Shown: one piece after another, positions 60,807 through 64,000 of the stretch
Position numbering within the stretch: the first letter of the stretch is position 1
How the letters are laid out: every line of letters begins with the position of its first letter
NCBI GenBank assembly: GCA_963721645.1
Contig: CAVRJK010000001.1
Coordinates: forward strand, 182,851-246,850
Direction: 5' to 3'
Source: JALZKA01 sp963721645
Lineage (GTDB): Bacteria > Actinomycetota > Thermoleophilia > Solirubrobacterales > 70-9
Length of the DNA: 64,000 nucleotides
Notes under the pieces: generated by a model
The model's input: only the letters and a program-made list of their open reading frames with translations
Told to the model about the DNA's origin: nothing
The model's database searches: none
Position numbers and translations under genes: made by a program

Positions 60807-63800
60807 ATGAGAGCCCTTAGACCGTCACTCGGCATCTTGACGGGACTCGTCTTGCTCGTTGCCCTGCCAGCCTCGGCAGCGGCGCAGGCAGGAGTCGAGA
60901 CGAGCATCGACTCTGGGCCCAGCGGGCCGACGAGCGACGCGACGCCGACCTTCACCTTCTCCTCGCCGGAGCCAGGCGCGACGTTCGAGTGCCGCTTCGA
61001 CGCCCTGCCGTTCGGAGCGTGCTCCGGACCCGGAGCCACGCACACGCCGGCCGAAGAGCTGGAGGACGGATCTCACACCTTCGAGGTCCGCGCGAGCGAT
61101 ACCGTAGGCAACGCCGATCCCACACCAGCGTCACGGTCGTTCGTCGTCGACACGCATCCGCCGGTGGCCACGATCGACTCTGGGCCCAGCGGAACCACGC
61201 GTGGTTCGCTGCCGACCTTCGGGTTCTCCTCCTCGGAGGGTGGGCAGGCCTTTGAATGCCGATTCGACTCGCAGTCATTCGGTGTATGTTCGGGTCCGGG
61301 CCGAACGCACACGCCCACCATTCCTCTCGCGGACGGGAGCCACACCTTCGAGGTCCGGGCCGTCGATGCTGCGGGAAATCGCGGCGTAGTCACGGCGACC
61401 AGGAGCTTCGAAGTGATCCGCCTGCGCTTCCGGCAGAGGACCCATCCCACCGGGGGTGGCCTGCCGACAGCCATCGAGACGGCCGACTTCAATGGCGACG
61501 GTGACCCGGACCTCGCCGCGACCAATTTCTTCTCGGACATCGTCTCCATTCATCTGGGGGCTTCGGGCGACAGCTTCCTCCCAGCCGCAAGCGTCGCCGT
61601 AGGCCCGAGGCCCCATCAGCTCGAGATCGGCGATTTCAACGGCGACTCCGACCCCGACATTGCGACCGCGAACGTCGTTGGCGCGTCCGTATCCATACTT
61701 ATCGGCGGGCCGGGAGCCACTTTCACGCGGGCCGATGTACAAATGCCCGAAACGCCATACGACGTCGGGATAGCGGACTTCAACGCCGACGGGGATCCGG
61801 ACCTGGTGTCCTCAAGCGCAGGAAGCTTTGTTCACGTGCGGCTCGGCGCCGCCGGGAACACTTTCGCCCCGGCTACGTCCTACGCCGCGGGGAGTGTTCC
61901 GGAGCATCTCACGACAGGCGACTTGAACGGGGACTCCGATCCAGACCTGGCGGTCACTAATCTCGGTTCAAACCGCGTGTCTGTCCTTTTTGGGGGCGCG
62001 GGCGGGTCATTCGGTTCCAGGGTGGAAATCCCGGTCGGGACCAACCCGAACGAGGTCGTAGTTGCTGAGCTAAACGGCAACTCGTCCCCGGACCTCGCCG
62101 TGACGAACTACGGCTCGAACACCGTGTCGGTCATCCCGGGGGCGGGGGGCGGCAGCTTTGGCGCGCGCACCGACTACCGCACAGGTGTCATGCCTTGGGG
62201 CCTCGCGGCGAGCGACCTTGATGGTGACGCCGACGCTGATCTTGCCGTGACGAACCGCAACTCGAACTCGGTGTCGGTCCTGCTCGCATCGCCCGGGGGG
62301 CGCTTCGACTCGCGAGTTGACTTGTTTCTCTTCTCCGGGAACGCCCCCGTTGGCGTGGCCTCCGCCGACTTCGACGGCGACGGCGACCGCGACCTCGGCC
62401 TGGCATCGGAGTCCAGCCAGGTCACGACTCTCGTGCGCGATCGCATCCCACCCGATACCGCGATCACTTCAGGTCCGGACGGTCCGACGAATGACTCCAC
62501 CCCGACCTTCACGTTCTCGGCCGAAACGGGATCCTCCTTCCAGTGCCGCATCGATGCGCAGGCCTTCGCAGCCTGCAACGGGTTCGGGGCCTCCCACACG
62601 CCGTCTGCTCCGCTCGCCCCTGGTCCACACACGTTCGAGGTGCGGGCGACGGATTCGGTCGGGTTCGCAGAAGAAGTGCCCGCCTCACGGTCTTTCGAGG
62701 TCGATCTCGAGGACCCCGAAACCACGATCGAGGCGGGCCCGGAGGGTCCCAGCCAGGATTCGACTCCGACATTCACATTCGCATCGAACGAGCCGGGCTC
62801 GGCGTTTGAGTGCCGGTTCGATTCCGAAGCGTTCGCGGCGTGCTCTGGCCCGGGTCAAAGCCACACCCCGGCGGAGGCTCTCGCTGACGGCGGGCATACG
62901 TTCGAGGTGCGGGCGACCGACCGTGCAGGCAACGCAGACGACTCTGCCTCCGCTCGCGCCTTCTCCGTAGACACCCAGGCCCCCGATACTGAGATTCAGA
63001 GTAGTCCCGACGGTCTCACCAATAGTGCCTCTCCTGCGTTCACTTTTTCGTCGGAGGCCGGCGCGAGCTTTCACTGCCGGTTCGACTCCGAGGAGTTCGC
63101 AGCATGCTCCGGCCCGGGCGCGAGCCATTCGCCGCCAACTCCCCTCTCCGAAGGCCCTCACACCTTCTCGGTCCGTGCGGTTGACGCCGTTGGCAACCCC
63201 GATCCGGACCCGGCAACCCGTGCTTTCACGGTGGACACGCTCGCCCCCCAGACCACCTTGGGGTCCGCGCCGGCCGCTACGAACGACGCCACTCCTACGT
63301 TTACCTACACGTCCGAGGCGGAAGCGGCGTTCACGTGCAGCCTCGACGGTGGCACCTTCGAGGCTTGCCCCGCCCAGGGATTCACCGCCTCGGCCCCGCT
63401 TGACGACGGGGATCACGCCTTCCGGGTCCAAGCGACTGACGCTGCCGGAAACACGGATCCCACCCCCGCCGAGCACAACTTCACGGTCGACACGGCCGCG
63501 CCCGAAACGACGATCACGGCGGGCCCGGTGGGCTCGACCTCCGACACGACTCCGAGCTTCGCGTTCGAGTCGACTGAACCCAATACGACATTCGTCTGCA
63601 AGATCGACATCGGAGCGTTCTCACCCTGCTCGGGCCCGGGCGCGAACCACACCGCGCCAAGCCCTCTGAACAACGGCCCCCACACCTTCCAGGTGAAGTC
63701 GATCGATGCCGCCGGGAACGAGGATCCGAGCCCCGACACGCTGACCTTCAACGTCGAGGCGACACCCACCGACACGACTCCGCCCGAGACGACCCTCGGC

Positions 63801-64000
63801 TCATTCAAGAAGAAGACGACCGATCGCACCCCCACCTTCAAGTTCACGAGCGAAGCCGGTGCGATCTTCAACTGCAAGATCGACAACGGCGCCTACGCGC
63901 CGTGCACCTCGCCGTACACCACGAAGAAGCTGAAGTACGGCAAGCACACTGTCTCCGTCTTCGCGATCGACGAGGCCGCCAACGCGGACCAGAGTCCGGC
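60807..64000 (+). CDS. Second giant secreted repeat protein: Ig-like repeats with an FG-GAP propeller (3' end outside window)
   Basis: The ATG at 60807 opens a frame with no stop to the window end, about 1064 codons. The signal peptide is LGILTGLVLLVALPASAAAQ. Two Ig-like repeats come first, then seven FG-GAP/VCBS-type calcium-loop motifs of the DFNGDGDPDL kind at 61485, 61632, 61776, 61920, 62067, 62214 and 62367, about 49 aa apart and consistent with a seven-bladed propeller. Six more Ig-like repeats follow from ~62450. The last 520 bp duplicate the end of the upstream gene, so the protein very likely ends soon after 64000. It starts 15 nt after the previous stop, implying co-transcription. 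Confidence 0.9.
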   Translation, partial: MRALRPSLGILTGLVLLVALPASAAAQAGVETSIDSGPSGPTSDATPTFTFSSPEPGATFECRFDALPFGACSGPGATHTPAEELEDGSHTFEVRASDTVGNADPTPASRSFVVDTHPPVATIDSGPSGTTRGSLPTFGFSSSEGGQAFECRFDSQSFGVCSGPGRTHTPTIPLADGSHTFEVRAVDAAGNRGVVTATRSFEVIRLRFRQRTHPTGGGLPTAIETADFNGDGDPDLAATNFFSDIVSIHLGASGDSFLPAASVAVGPRPHQLEIGDFNGDSDPDIATANVVGASVSILIGGPGATFTRADVQMPETPYDVGIADFNADGDPDLVSSSAGSFVHVRLGAAGNTFAPATSYAAGSVPEHLTTGDLNGDSDPDLAVTNLGSNRVSVLFGGAGGSFGSRVEIPVGTNPNEVVVAELNGNSSPDLAVTNYGSNTVSVIPGAGGGSFGARTDYRTGVMPWGLAASDLDGDADADLAVTNRNSNSVSVLLASPGGRFDSRVDLFLFSGNAPVGVASADFDGDGDRDLGLASESSQVTTLVRDRIPPDTAITSGPDGPTNDSTPTFTFSAETGSSFQCRIDAQAFAACNGFGASHTPSAPLAPGPHTFEVRATDSVGFAEEVPASRSFEVDLEDPETTIEAGPEGPSQDSTPTFTFASNEPGSAFECRFDSEAFAACSGPGQSHTPAEALADGGHTFEVRATDRAGNADDSASARAFSVDTQAPDTEIQSSPDGLTNSASPAFTFSSEAGASFHCRFDSEEFAACSGPGASHSPPTPLSEGPHTFSVRAVDAVGNPDPDPATRAFTVDTLAPQTTLGSAPAATNDATPTFTYTSEAEAAFTCSLDGGTFEACPAQGFTASAPLDDGDHAFRVQATDAAGNTDPTPAEHNFTVDTAAPETTITAGPVGSTSDTTPSFAFESTEPNTTFVCKIDIGAFSPCSGPGANHTAPSPLNNGPHTFQVKSIDAAGNEDPSPDTLTFNVEATPTDTTPPETTLGSFKKKTTDRTPTFKFTSEAGAIFNCKIDNGAYAPCTSPYTTKKLKYGKHTVSVFAIDEAANADQSP
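63481..64000 (+). repeat. Long direct repeat, copy 2 (partner at 60238-60757)
   Basis: Near-identical to the end of the preceding gene, including the Lys-rich last repeat, and continuing to the window edge. This far exceeds the similarity among the other Ig repeats, so it is recent duplication or gene conversion. Confidence 0.9.

Overview
The window is high-GC DNA with dense, tightly packed genes and frequent GTG/TTG starts. It carries an actinobacterial gene set: the rpsF-ssb-rpsR-rplI-dnaB block, an MtrA/PhoP-like two-component system with an HtrA lipoprotein, a class A PBP with a Gly-rich tail, TreT-type trehalose synthase, a SARP-type regulator and very large Ig-repeat exoproteins. This fits a Gram-positive actinobacterium, most likely class Thermoleophilia (Solirubrobacterales-like). 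That placement is inferred from gene content and style, not from a marker-gene search. No rRNA, tRNA, CRISPR array, integrase or insertion sequence was recognised, and no gene-free stretch exceeds 300 bp.

Layout. 1-5.6 kb: the 3' part of an MscS channel, a class A penicillin-binding protein, two membrane proteins on the minus strand, thiL, and a small FlgM-like protein. 5.7-10.8 kb: an M28-like membrane protein divergent from a response regulator-histidine kinase-HtrA operon. 10.85-13.6 kb: treT and otsA (trehalose). 13.6-15.6 kb: two secreted or anchored proteins. 15.7-21.1 kb: rpsF, ssb, rpsR, rplI, a dimethylargininase, dnaB and a DnaC/IstB-like ATPase. 21.2-25.3 kb: purA, a biotin carboxylase/BCCP fusion and a DUF2804-like protein. 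25.4-27.2 kb: small secreted and unknown genes, then an array of GGGGTCAGACCCC palindromes running into an SDR gene. 28-33.3 kb: an alpha/beta-hydrolase-fold protein, an FMO/saccharopine-reductase-like operon, peptide deformylase and an ACT regulator. 33.3-38.3 kb: membrane and phosphatase-family proteins, a flippase-like protein, and a TetR operon with two visible operators. 38.4-44.7 kb: acs, two paralogous membrane proteins, a secreted trypsin-like protease and a tandem-domain ThyX protein. 44.7-50.6 kb: nuoJKLMN, without nuoA-I. 50.7-52.8 kb: two coupled alpha/beta hydrolases. 53-64 kb: a 1080-aa STAND/SARP regulator, a 62-aa protein and two giant secreted repeat proteins. The second giant gene runs off the window end.

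Cross-cutting observations. Many genes have a TAnnnT hexamer ending about 6-10 nt before the start codon and no convincing Shine-Dalgarno sequence, which suggests widespread leaderless transcripts with a -10 consensus near TAGGNT. Internal operon genes instead use ATGA/GTGA overlaps. The last 4.6 kb plus the preceding regulator form the most unusual locus: a signal-responsive ATPase regulator, a coupled micro-protein and two Ig-repeat exoproteins whose C-terminal ~520 bp are nearly identical.
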